Made by a program: the position numbers and the translations under genes. From Polymyxa betae (Eukaryota; Endomyxa; Phytomyxea; Plasmodiophorida; Plasmodiophoridae), in contig RBZT01000127.1 in NCBI GenBank assembly GCA_003693705.1, positions 8,910 through 72,909 of the forward strand: a DNA stretch of 64,000 bases. Reading direction: 5' to 3'. Shown here piece by piece: positions 1 to 10,019 of this stretch. Numbering within the stretch: position 1 is the stretch's first letter; each line of letters opens with the position of its first letter. The notes under the pieces were generated by a model, which was not told where the DNA came from, ran no database searches, and saw only the letters and a list, made by a program, of their open reading frames with translations.

Positions 1-52
1 CTGGAATAAATCAGAGTTGATAACGAGATGTAATTCGTGTGTGTCAATTTAG

Positions 53-532
53 TTGCGTATCGCGATTGGAGGATCCGCTCCACTAGTGGGGTTAGCAGAG
101 CCGACAAAAATGTCCGGTCGCAAACTATTCTTGAAATGGCCTGGCCCGTACCGAATCGTGGCGGCGGAATCCAATTATGTGTTTGAGATCGAAAACATAA
201 TTGACTCAAGCAAAAAGTGGATCCACGGAGATCGGATTCGATTATATGAAGATGACAAATTAAATGTCACTGAAGAAATTAGAAAACAGTTTGCCCACGA
301 TAACGAAAATTATCTGGTGGAGAAATTGAAGGGCTGTAGAGGAAATACATCCACAAACCAGTTAGAGCTGTTAGTAGCTTGGAAGGGGTTCTCGATTGAC
401 GAAAATTCATGGGAACCATTGAAGACCCTTTACGAAGACATACCTGAAAAGGTAAAAAATTTTGCGAAGAATCTGAAGACTGAGGGCCATGTTCTGGCTG
501 ACGAAATCTCGGAATTTTTTATATCCAGTTGA
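53..532 (+). pseudogene. Ty3/gypsy chromovirus polyprotein, C-terminal remnant (integrase tail plus chromodomain)
   Basis: About 159 codons encode the end of a Ty3/gypsy integrase. The post-integrase part shows the typical LKWPGPYRI and WIHGDRIRLYED signatures. It is followed by a chromodomain (YLVEKLKG ... LLVAWKGFSIDENSWEP) with the aromatic residues that form the methyl-lysine cage. In chromoviruses this domain directs integration to marked heterochromatin. An in-frame TAG lies directly before the open stretch and there is no ATG at its start, so this is a 5'-truncated or broken remnant. Gag, protease, reverse transcriptase and the integrase core would lie upstream of this window. I found no convincing LTR directly after the stop codon. 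Identification as a chromovirus tail is firm; its activity is very unlikely. Confidence 0.85.
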
Positions 533-1941
533 AAGTTAAATAAATAAGTCTAAGCTTTTATCCCTAAAGGGTTTTAATGCGGATATTTGTGTAATATGAA
601 TAGATAATGGATGGAATCGCTATATCTGAGAAATAGAGGAAGAGGACAACTGATTTGCGTGCGCAAAAAAACGATTGCGCAGTAACGCATTTATAATTGC
701 ACCACAGCGCACTCTGTCTCTCGACGCTCTTTTTGAAATGATTTGTTCATGTGGCTTGTCCGATGCCTGGATTTGGGGCCACTGGTAGTAATCGCCATGA
801 GATCCATGAATCAACACTCATCAACAACTTGGATTCCACAGAAACGTTCGCCAGACGTTCATGCCAGCCTCTGTCTGCCCTTTCAGTTCAATTGCCGTGC
901 TATATCTCAGTGTAATTGCTATTTCTCTGATAAATGACTATCTACTTTGTGACAAAACCTCGTAATGCCCATGTACGCTGCTGTTGCCATCGTAACACAT
1001 CGTAATCATTTTTGATTCTGTATTACGAACTAGCTCGCGGACCAATGAGAAAATCAATGCCTTACCAGTCTGCCATCAAATCTTAGACGACGCTCCACTA
1101 AATAATGTCAATGACAACAAAAAATACGCAGGATTTTTGATGAATTCTCTCGAGAGCGAGCCGAAGAGCATTTATCCTTTCCAAAACAAACCGATATTCG
1201 TTCTTTCTACGAGATTATTATCTCAAAAAACCATAAAAATGTAATTTATTATGGACTCTTATAATTAATTTTGAGAAAATACTAATTATAAGCCATAGAA
1301 CGGATGTTGGGAGAGCACATTTGTATCAATAATAAGACATTATTATTTATGAGAAAATTATTGATAAGAGAGTCTACAGTACAGCTTTAACACTGCGACA
1401 GGAATATATGCAGTATTTCAAAACTGCGTGAGCAGGACTTTTGAATTTTTTCACTGCGCAATTTATGTAACCCTAAACACTAACCCTTACAGTAGGAATT
1501 GGCTTGAAATTTCTAATCAATGAATTATTATCGTGTTCTTTGAGGAAGGGAGTGTGTCAATTATTACAATAATTTCCCAAAACTATTCATTATTTTTATA
1601 TATATATTAACTACCCCTCTAATCGGTCCGACTCCGCTACGGACTCCGTGGCGGGAATAACCGGACCGAGCTGGATGGAAGAGATTCCATTCTGATTTCA
1701 CCTGCATTCGTTTGTGAGATCTGTGAAGCAGACGATTGCTACAGTCGTCCTGCTTTCTTTGCTGCGCTCTTGGGTGGTTCATCAAGCAGACTTTCAGTAG
1801 TATCTAGAGGTCGACCATCGTTTTCAAAAGCAGTTTTCCGCTTGTATCGGTCTGGACGTGAGATACCGTGCTTAAGGATTGTCTGTTTCCAGCGCTCTGG
1901 GTCACCTGTACATAACATTCAGTCGATTGTAACTGGGCATC
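533..1941. other. AT-rich stretch without a supportable gene
   Basis: Short unrelated ORFs only, none with recognisable domains. There are AT-rich runs and a few degenerate CCCTAA-like words near 1470-1490. It lies between two transposon remnants and probably consists of decayed repeat sequence. The stretch 1564-1941 on the minus strand could be a further degenerate continuation of the transposase remnant, but the frame is broken repeatedly. Confidence 0.5.
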
Positions 1942-3952
1942 CTATTTTATCTTTCTCCGACCGTATCTAATCGACCGTCCGTGCTTTGTATCTTCAAATT
2001 CCTGTACAAGATTTGATGAAAACAATAACAAGGCTGATAAGCCAAATACAACCGAGTTATGTTTTTCAGCAATTTGATTGTATAGAGAATGCATTGACTC
2101 AATTGGATTAGAATCAGATCTTCGTTTCTCACCGAAACTATGATCCAAATGGGTTTGATGTGATTTGAAGATTAATTTCGCGCGCAACACTTTCTTTCCA
2201 CTGTCATGCCAATTGAGCATGACAGTACGCGCAGCCGCCCAGCCGACCTCCAGGCAGTCGTACTGGCCCTCCCTGAGGGGCTGCGCGGTGGGCTGCGCCC
2301 CTGCTGACGACTCTTATAGGGGAAGCGCCCTAACTGCCACGGACTGCGCGGGTCCCCTCGTCTCCCAACTATGAATGGCGAGGAGCGGCCTCCACGCAAC
2401 CATTCCGATCAACTCCAAAATTCATACGTTTCTCATCTCGTCTCCGACTCTCTATTGCTTCGTTCTCTCGCCTCGCCTCACCTCCGACTTCCCTCCGACC
2501 TTCGTCTCCGCTCCGCCTCCGTCTCACCGGCACCGCTCCGTCCTTCCTACGCTCCACTCCGATCCTCTCTCCGCTCCACTCCGCTCCTCTCTCCGCTCCA
2601 CTCCGTGCCCGCCGCTCCGCCTCCGAGGACTCCGTGACGTCGCCCCGTTGCAGGACACCGGTCCCCCGCGTCCTACCCTCCGCTCCCGAGTCATCGCACC
2701 GCTTATCTAACCAATAAAAGGGGACCTTTTACTCGATCCTAACATCAACCACCATTGAAACCATTTTAGGATAACGGTCCTGTTTTACCGATATTCTCAG
2801 ATGCCAATGTGATTGGCATTTCAAGTACGTACATGCAGAATCAGAATACACTCATTAAATGCCTCAAGCATAGGTTCCCTCACTGCTTTCATCACAAGAT
2901 TCATGAACTGACCGTTGTCGCCACGGTTTACGACGGCATAGTTTCGAAAGTGAACTTGACATCCTTTCATCAGGGATTCCGCCTTCAGCTTAAGTGAAGT
3001 GAAATCACACATGACATTATTAGCACACATGAATCTGGACGTAACCAACGCGTCGATAAAACCTTCTCTCTGTGCTTGAGAAAAATCCATTATTGTTCCA
3101 CAGGCTTTGTAATATAGAGCAAGCTTATCATCAAAACCACGGCTAAGTGTGGCAATCTGTCGTGTCACTTCTCTAAGAATTGCAATAAAGTGTGCCTTGA
3201 AGTGCTCTCGTGTTAATCGATGAATCCAGGAGAAGGCAATCGGGACCCATCGATACAATAAATTGCAATTTGTTGCCGTTGTGAGGAGATACCCCTCCTT
3301 AAAAAACGAATATGTAACATCAGAGACAGCACCTTCATCTTGACGTCCGGATGCCTTATTCATGTCACTGAATCTGAGCAATTTAAGTTTTACGATCGTT
3401 GCAGCAACGACTTGTTCAAACCGGCTTAAGATAAACTTCGTTGCAACAGTAATGTGCATCCTGCTATCGCTTAAGCTGTCAGACAGAATGACAGTTTGCA
3501 CCGAATTTCTGTTGGAATTGTACAATAGACTCTAGAATGAATCGCCTTGACCTGATACAATTTCAGTACACGATTTCAAGAAATAAACCAATACCAGGTA
3601 AAGTCACCCCTAATTCCATTAACACATTCCGGCGGAAATAAGCAACCCTTGCAATGTTACCGAATGCTTCGTGAATTGAGCGAACAGAATCAGTCAATGG
3701 AATCCCTGTAACAAGTTTGACAGTTTTTGCTGAGGAATCTCTAACAATTCTCTGCGACAAGGCCTTCTTGTCATAATAATCAGCCTTAACAACATGCGGA
3801 ACAGCGTGATGATGGGTTCCTTCGTGGAGAATAATGGCCCTGTCCTTCTGTGAACATTCGATCCATTTGCACGTTGCTGTACAAGTGACACGGAAAAGAG
3901 CACTGCTGCAAATAGGGCACCTAATGATCGATATCATTTCAAAAATATTCAA
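1942..3952 (-). pseudogene. MULE-like DDE transposase gene, frameshifted and split by an insertion
   Basis: Read on the minus strand, three blocks form one broken transposase. Block 1 (3952-3563) has a zinc-binding start (CPIC ... CTATCKWIECSQKD ... EGTHHHAVPH), like the FLYWCH/WRKY-type fingers of Mutator-like transposases. Block 2 (3525-2821) carries the catalytic-type core: DVTYSF around a first Asp, then WVPIAFSWIHRLTREHFKAHF, then GTIMDFSQAQREGF around a second Asp. Block 3 (2220-1942) resembles the C-terminal segment with SNPIESMHSLYNQ, comparable to the NN..EGFHS motif of MULE transposases. Blocks 1 and 2 are in different frames. Blocks 2 and 3 are separated by a 587-bp insertion flanked by an 8-bp repeat. 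Family assignment rests on remembered motif patterns; the order of the blocks and the breaks are seen directly. KDZ or another DDE superfamily is an alternative. Confidence 0.55.
2214..2800. mobile_element. GC-rich 587-bp insertion flanked by 8-bp direct repeats (solo LTR or non-autonomous element)
   Basis: The segment begins TGAGCATGAC and ends ATATTCTCAG, so its tips carry a TGAG/CTCA inverted match. ATGCCAAT occurs immediately on both sides (2206-2213 and 2801-2808), like a target-site duplication. Composition is clearly more GC-rich than the surroundings, with a C/T-rich stretch of repeated CTCCGCTCCA-like units at about 2450-2630. CCAATAAAAGG at about 2711-2720 looks like a CCAAT/TATA promoter, as in an LTR. 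No coding capacity is apparent. TG...CA-like ends and a promoter favour a solo LTR; the 8-bp duplication favours a DNA transposon such as a hAT-type MITE. I cannot decide between these. Confidence 0.5.
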
Positions 3953-4496
3953 ACAATTGTTCGCTCAATTGGTACTCGGAATCAAACGCATGAGGCGTCT
4001 TCTGTTTCGGCCTTAGAGTGAACACGCATTCCTTCTTTTGGCATCGGATGATGCCATTGCATTGTTTGGTGACATTTTTATGAACTTTTCGGGTTTTCGG
4101 CAATCGCTATAGCGAGAGCGGATTACTTTCCATTGCCATTCAAAATAATGGGCCTGGAGATTCGGTTTAAGAGATAATTGGTCAAACTTGAATATGCAGT
4201 CCCCATTTGGATGCATAGGGACTCCTTCTCATCAAGACCACAGTCCAAAGTGAAGGAGCTAACACTAAATCGAGATCGCGTTTCGAAACCCCCTGGTGTC
4301 CATGTTAGGTCGATTTTGTCCACACAGTGAATATGCTCGGAATCATCCTCTGAAGGGGAGGTGCCATTCAATAAATTCCAAGAGCGAAATGAATGCGAAC
4401 TTAATAGAAGATGAATCTCTAAAGATTTCAAAGATGATGGCTCAGTAATTGCAGCAGAATCGTGGAAGCGTTTCGAAGATTCCCCAGAATATTCAT
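3953..4496. other. No supportable gene
   Basis: Minus-strand ORFs of 67 and 129 codons are present here but show no recognisable domain. The stretch lies between the transposase remnant and the copia element. It may contain the 5' end of the transposase element. Confidence 0.4.
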
Positions 4497-4589
4497 TTGA
4501 TAAGATAGACAAGTGAAGTGTGTATTATATCATATACAAAGATATTTACAGAATAGTAACAACATATACTGTAACTGACTGACTCAACT
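4497..4589 (-). repeat. 3' LTR of the copia element
   Basis: This copy matches 8590-8681 apart from one extra base near its inner edge (GACTCAACT here, GACTAACT there). It lies at the 3' end of the minus-strand element, directly after the purine-rich tract, and is followed outward by the TATTCAT target duplication. Confidence 0.85.
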
Positions 4590-4649
4590 GCCTCCCTGAA
4601 CGAAATGATCATCACCATTCCATTCCACCACTCCGAGCTTCTCTCTTAA

Positions 4650-7600
4650 TTAATGAAACTGAACTCTCGGTAAGGATTTTGTGAAGATATCTGCCACGTT
4701 TTCATGTGACTCTACATATTGGGGTTTAACGTCTCCGAGAATAGTGCGCTCTTGGACATAGCGATTGTGGAGATCGATATGTTTCATTCGACTGTGCTTT
4801 ACTTGTCCATTAGCGAACGCAATAGCCCCTTGGTTATCCTGATGGAGGGTGGTAGGATTATTTTGCGGGAACCCAAGCTCGGAGAAAATATTCCGTAGCC
4901 ATACAATTTCAGATGTCGCTTCTGATGCTGCCATTGTTTCTGCCTCGCAGGCGGATTTGGCGATGGACCTCTGGCGGCGGGATCGGAATGATATTGGGCC
5001 ACTATTCAACATCGTTACGTAGCCTGTGGTTGATCGACGGGAGTTAGGGTCACCAGCCCAGTCGGAGTCCGACTAGGCGAACAACTGTAGAGGTTGGTCA
5101 TTCCTGGCTTGCTTGAACCTTATCCCGTAATTCATGGTGCCCTTCAGGTATCGAAAGATACGTTTTACAGCCTGAACATGGTGCCCAGAGGGCTTGTCTA
5201 CGAAACGAGATACTTCACCAACGGCGTAGGCGATGTCTGGACTTGTACTTAGCAGATGCAGTAGTTGGCCGACGACTTTCCGGTAGTCAAACTCTGATGA
5301 TTTTGGGTCTTTGCTTTCTGATGAATCCAATTTTGCTCCTGATGCCAAAGGAGTAGGTTCCGTTCCACAATTGTCCATACCGTTTATCCTCAATATCGAT
5401 TCTATGTACTTCTTTTGGCACAGGATTACCTTTTTTTCGAGTTACGGTGAACTTCGATTCCAAGGACTTGAGTTATTGGTCCAAGGTCTTTCATTTGAAA
5501 TCGTTGTTTTAAGGCTTCTTTTGTTTCTTTGATCAGCTCCGGGTGTCCTGCCAGGCTGATATCATCCACATATAGCGCCATTATCACGAACCGGGCTCCA
5601 TTGTTTTCTTTTAATGTATAGACAGCTTGTTGACAGAACTTTGTTAAATTTTACATCATTCACAAGAAATGAATCTATTTTTTGGTGCCAGACTAATGGA
5701 GCCTGTTTAGGCCGTATAACGAGCCCAAGAGCCGAACGCATTTTGCATTGGATTTCGGTTTGTAACCTTCCGGTATTTCCATGTATATCTTCTCTTTGAT
5801 GTGTCCGTTCAGGAAAGCCGTTACTACGTCCATTACATGAATGTCAATGGTTTCGTCCAGCATACTGAGTCCAAGGAGAAGTCGGATGATGTCAGCCCTG
5901 ACCACGGGAGCGTAAGTTTCCTCATAATCAATCCCTTTCTTTTGCGTGTAGCCCTTCACGACAAGACGGGCTTTATGTCGGATTCCTCCGTCATGTTCGT
6001 TTTTAATTTTGAAGAGCCATCTGCCCTGGATTGGTTTGACACCTTTCGGTATCTGATCGCAATCTTGCCACGTTTCATGAAGGAGTAATTGTCGCACCTC
6101 CTCATCAATGGCCTTTGCCCAGTTCTTGGAGTCAGTGCCAGTAACTGCTTCGTCAAACGTTGCAGGTTCTGAACGCGTAGCGATTTTCACCCATTCACTA
6201 GTTACCATATTACCGTAAAAGTCTCGTTGCCTTCTTGCTCTTTGGGGTCTTTTTCCAATGTCAGTGCCATCTATTGAATGCCCATCGTTATTATTTTCAT
6301 TATCACTTTCCATTCCTTGACTGATAGTTTCTTCATCGTCTCTGCTGTTGTCACAATCGTCGACGTTATCATTATCTTCATTTTCTTCGTCGCGGTCAAA
6401 TTCATCATCATCATCATCGTTATTGTCACAATCACCCAGATTCCAATCTCGTTCTCCTTCATTTGCATCTTCGTCATCTTCGAGCGCACCCAGCTCGGTC
6501 CTGTCCCCATAACTTCCCTCACGAAAGAAAACGTCACGATGAATTGTAACTTGGTGGGTTTCTGGATCAAAGAGCCTGTATCCCTTCTGATGGTCAGAAT
6601 ACCCGATCAGTATGTACCTTTTCGCTCGAGGGCAAAGTTTAGATCTCTTGTTTTCAGGAACTCGAGCATATGCATCACACCCAAATTCGCGAAGATAGCT
6701 GATATCTGGTGTTGTCCGGTAGAACAATCCGTATGGAGTTGCTGGTCGATCTGGATGAGAGCAGAGGTTTAACAAGTGTGTGGCTGTCAGAATTGCAGCG
6801 CCCAAGAAACGCTTTGATAGTTTGGCTTGGATAAGCATGGCTCTAGCCATGTCCATGAGCGTCAGATGACCTCTTTCCGATACACCATTCTGCTCGGAAC
6901 AACCCGGTACTGTCGACTCCCACTTAATTCCATTTTCCTGTAGATAGTGCTGGAATTCGGCACTTAGGAATTCCTTGGCGTTGTCACCTCTTATTACTTT
7001 GATTTTGCTCTCGACCCATTTTTCAGCACATGTATGTAATGTCTTGAACTTTATGAATGCTTCGTTCTTGTGTTTTAAGAGATACGTGACTTTGAGCCTA
7101 GAATAATCCTCAGTGAACTTTATGAAGTATTTTGCTCCACCAAAGGATTCGACAGGTAATGGACCGCATTCGTCAAAATGCCACAGTTCATTCAGTGGTC
7201 TAGTTCTTGATTTCCTCTTCGGGCGATAAGGTGTCTTTTTCATTTTTCCTTTGACACAGGATGCGCAGAAGGGATTTTCATCCTTAAAGGGACAGTTGCC
7301 TGTCCCTTGAACAGCTTTAGTATTCACAAGCTTTTTGATGTCGCTAAAATTTCTATGACCAAGTCGTCGATGAAGTGCTTCGAGATCGCTGACTGTGGAA
7401 TTCGACTTGAACGAATTCTCTTTCTTTAGACTTTGTTCACCATCGATAAGGTACATTTTTCCTTCGACGTATCCTTGAATCAGGGTTTTTCCATTCTTAT
7501 CCTTTAGTTTGCACTCCGTTTCTGTGAAGATCATGGATTTCCCACCATTCACAGCTGCAATCGTTGATAGCAGATTTGTTTTTCCTAACGCAGGTAGGTA

Positions 7601-8550
7601 TAAGGTTTCCAAACTTGTCCTGCTAGTTCGATTTTTCCTTTTGCTTCAGAGAACATATTATTATTATCGGCAATCTCGATCACGGTTGTGTCTGGCTGGA
7701 TATCAAATAATTTTGGATTTTGTTCCAGTCATGGTTTTGCTGCATCCTGAATCAGCTATCCACACATCCGAGTTACACAAGGTAATATAAGCAGAAATTG
7801 TTTCTTTATCAGTGTCTTTAGCATCATTGGCGAGTTTCGCGTTCTCCTTTTCTTTCTCTTTCAGCCATTTTGGTTTTTTGTTAGGGAATTTTTTCCAACA
7901 ATTCGCCTCGCCTCCTGCATGACTTTTATTGCAGTAGCCGCAAGCTGTTGAAACTCTCAGAGCGAATGATTCCGTGTTTGAGTTATTTGATTCCCTCTTT
8001 TGGACTCTCGCTTTTTCAGCTTCTAGGATTCGATTGGTCAGGTCGTCAATAGTGATGTGGGCTGACTTGCTGTAGGCTTCGACCAGACTTTCGAACCGCT
8101 GTCGTATGCATACTAATATTGCATGTGGTAAAGCAGTATCTTTCATTGTTTGGAGCGAGCTTTCTTCAACGTTTAAATACAGTTCCTTTTTCCGGTTGAT
8201 GAATTTGATGATATCCTCGGTTGGTCCTATTTTCTTGCCATAGAATTCAGACAGCATTTCAGCTGCTGTGTAGTCTGAAAGCTGACCGGCAACGATGGCC
8301 ATGTAATCCCAGACTTCCTTAGCGCTTTTCCTTTCATGGCTTCGTCTTTATAAACGACGCTGAGGCTATTTAGGAGATAACCTCTTGCAACCTTATCCTG
8401 TTTCTTCGATTCTGCAGTTGGCGTCTCTGTAAGATATTCCTCGAGATCGTTTGCCTCGAAGGCCAACTGGACTTGTCGTTTCCAATTGACGTATTCATTG
8501 CTATTACTGAGCTGGGGAATCTTGCTCAGAAGTTTTTCAGCTCCAACCAT
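4650..8550 (-). pseudogene. Copia gag-pol polyprotein, interrupted
   Basis: Domains in order on the minus strand: a gag start (8550, MVGAEKLLSKIPQLSNSNEY); a zinc knuckle CGYCNKSH...C with unusual spacing near 7940-7910; the protease motif IADSGCSKTMTG (about 7760-7725); the integrase zinc finger LHRRLGHRN ... CASC and catalytic D, D, E (DECGPLP, RGDNAKEF, SEQNGVSE); an acidic D/E-rich linker (about 6480-6290); reverse transcriptase with ARLVVKGYTQ; an intact YVDD box at 5561-5572; and RNase H with KHIDLHNRYVQERT. Frame changes occur near 8300-8230, 7720-7610 and 5690-5400. A TAG at about 5074 replaces the codon before SDSDWAGD in RNase H, where a Tyr is usual. The lesions mean an intact polyprotein is not expected. 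The family is unmistakable and close in style to Drosophila copia. Confidence 0.9.
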
Positions 8551-8571
8551 TTTTCAATAATTCGTCGACAG

Positions 8572-8589
8572 ACCTGGGCCCATAACCAG
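8572..8589 (-). other. Primer-binding site matching an internal fragment of initiator tRNA-Met
   Basis: On the minus strand the first bases after the 5' LTR read ACTGGTTATGGGCCCAGG. From memory, Drosophila copia has the near-identical GGTTATGGGCCCAG at this place, which pairs with an internal part of initiator tRNA-Met rather than its 3' end. Most Ty1/copia elements instead start with TGGTATCAGAGC-like sequence pairing with the tRNA 3' end. The site is directly visible; the priming mechanism is inferred by analogy. Confidence 0.7.
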
Positions 8590-8681
8590 TTGATAAGATA
8601 GACAAGTGAAGTGTGTATTATATCATATACAAAGATATTTACAGAATAGTAACAACATATACTGTAACTGACTGACTAACT
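8590..8681 (-). repeat. 5' LTR of the copia element
   Basis: Direct repeat of 4497-4589. On the minus strand it reads from AGTTAGTCAG to TTATCAA and is followed directly by the primer-binding site. The TATTCAT duplication at 8682-8688 abuts its outer edge. Confidence 0.85.
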
Positions 8682-9511
8682 TATTCATCACATAATACAA
8701 ACCCGATATCCATAACTCAACTAAAGATAAACCGAATTCAAACTTGACTGTAAGAGACTCGTTCAAGTAGAAAAATTGCGGGAAAAAATTGCGGGAATAA
8801 AAATTCCAGTGAAAAGTACCGTATATCCCGGGCAAATAACCACCATTTACGCACTTTTTTAATCCATTTTTCTCAATAGGTAACCAAAATGCTGTATAAA
8901 AATGTTTTACATCAGCATGTGTACAATCCAACGACCTTTCTTTTTATGTAAAAATTTTTGGTGAAGCCCATTTGCCGTCTCCAGAAATTGGATTCGAAAA
9001 AAGGTGCGTAGTGGTGGTTATTTCCCCGGGAACTACGGTAGCAGCCTGCGGACATCCGCAATTTCCGCAATTTCCGGAGGCTGCTCTGTTTCTCTGCTGA
9101 CATCTTGGCGTCTCTGGGAAGGCAGTTTGGAGTGCCCATGTCAGCATCAACTGCTCCAGCTGAGCTGACCGATACTTCCACACTTGTCTGCAAACCAAGA
9201 GCAATATTCGATGGAGCAACGAAATGATTTAAAGTTTTATGGCTGTGAGACTCGACACCTACTGTCAGTTCTTCAAAGAAGTAAAGAACAGCAACAAAGC
9301 GCCCATCAAATCCGCCAATTCGTGATGCGATAGGTTCATAATTGGCCAAGAAATGCCGCTATTTCTGAGAAATGGACCCCCCGAGGGTCCTTTAAAAATA
9401 GCTCCACAGGGGTCGAAATCTGATTGGCTCGTTTAATAAATTGCGGTACCGCGTTTTTTACTTGAACCAGTCTCTAATGTGGATATGCGGAAGCCCCCAC
9501 GCAATTGCGCA

Positions 9512-9578
9512 AAGGTAGACAGGAGGAGGTAGACACCCTTGCATTTCTCTGCCTGTCTATCTTTTGCCTGTCTACCTT
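9512..9578. repeat. 12-bp inverted repeat
   Basis: AAGGTAGACAGG at 9512-9523 is matched by its reverse complement at 9567-9578, with a further AGGTAGACA-like copy between the arms. It may be a transposon end or simply local duplication. Confidence 0.5.
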
Positions 9579-9697
9579 CTTCAAGTATACCTTATTAAAT
9601 TCGAGCACAAGTATAGCAAAAGTGTTCCTGGACAAAGGGAGGACTGCTCAATAAAGGACAAAGCCAAACGAGATCTAGTTTATGGGACTTTCACGGT

Positions 9698-9720
9698 CTA
9701 GGGTTTAGGGTTTAGGGTTT
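9698..9720. repeat. Interstitial TTTAGGG telomere-like tract (about three units)
   Basis: Three consecutive TTTAGGG-type units are visible. Seven-base repeats of this kind are the telomere repeat of plants and several protists, whereas most fungi and animals use TTAGGG. Three units are too few to identify the telomere of this organism. Confidence 0.6.
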
Positions 9721-10019
9721 CAATGCTTTGTGACACCCTTGAGATAGTGACTGAAGTTGACAAACAATTACCCACTAAACCGCGTGGTAACTCTGTACAG
9801 ACAGTCATACCTGTGACGACGTCACTTGAAACTACACTTCGGTAATGTTATGTTATGGCGGGCCGCGCCCCTTGACAAATGAGGTAAAACGCCCTACAGA
9901 ATAATCAGTGTACGAACTGCTGCTAATCATGTTCTCTATCGACGCCTATTTCCAGAAATGCATCATATTGTAAATAGACGCTTGGCTGTTAGAATTAAGT
10001 CGTGATTAGGGTTTTTATT

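Larger units (their letters stand above)
4497..8681 (-). mobile_element. Ty1/copia LTR retrotransposon, nearly full length, probably inactive
   Basis: The element is about 4.2 kb and oriented on the minus strand. It is bounded by two near-identical LTRs (4497-4589 and 8590-8681) and by the direct repeat TATTCAT (4490-4496 and 8682-8688), read as the target-site duplication. Inside the 5' LTR lies a primer-binding site. Next to the 3' LTR, at about 4590-4600, a purine run on the minus strand is the likely polypurine tract. Gag, protease, integrase, reverse transcriptase and RNase H follow in copia order. Several frame changes and an in-frame stop in RNase H suggest it no longer encodes an intact polyprotein. 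The close match of the two LTRs (one indel seen by eye) suggests a fairly recent insertion. LTRs of 92-93 bp are very short for the superfamily. Confidence 0.9.
8689..10019. other. Gene-poor interval with small repeats
   Basis: A 145-codon minus-strand ORF (9349-8912) has no recognisable domain and I do not call it a gene. The interval also holds the 12-bp inverted repeat at 9512-9578 and the telomere-like tract at 9698-9720. A short palindromic run lies near 9375-9393. It separates the transposon-rich left end from the gene-rich remainder. Confidence 0.5.

Noticed and set aside
1460-1495. CCCTAA-like words as a telomere remnant
   Set aside because: The units are irregular and do not form a tandem array.
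6278-6772. 164-codon plus-strand ORF rich in Ile/Val/Phe
   Set aside because: It is the complement of the acidic GAT/GAC-rich linker of the copia polyprotein, so its hydrophobic look is an artefact.
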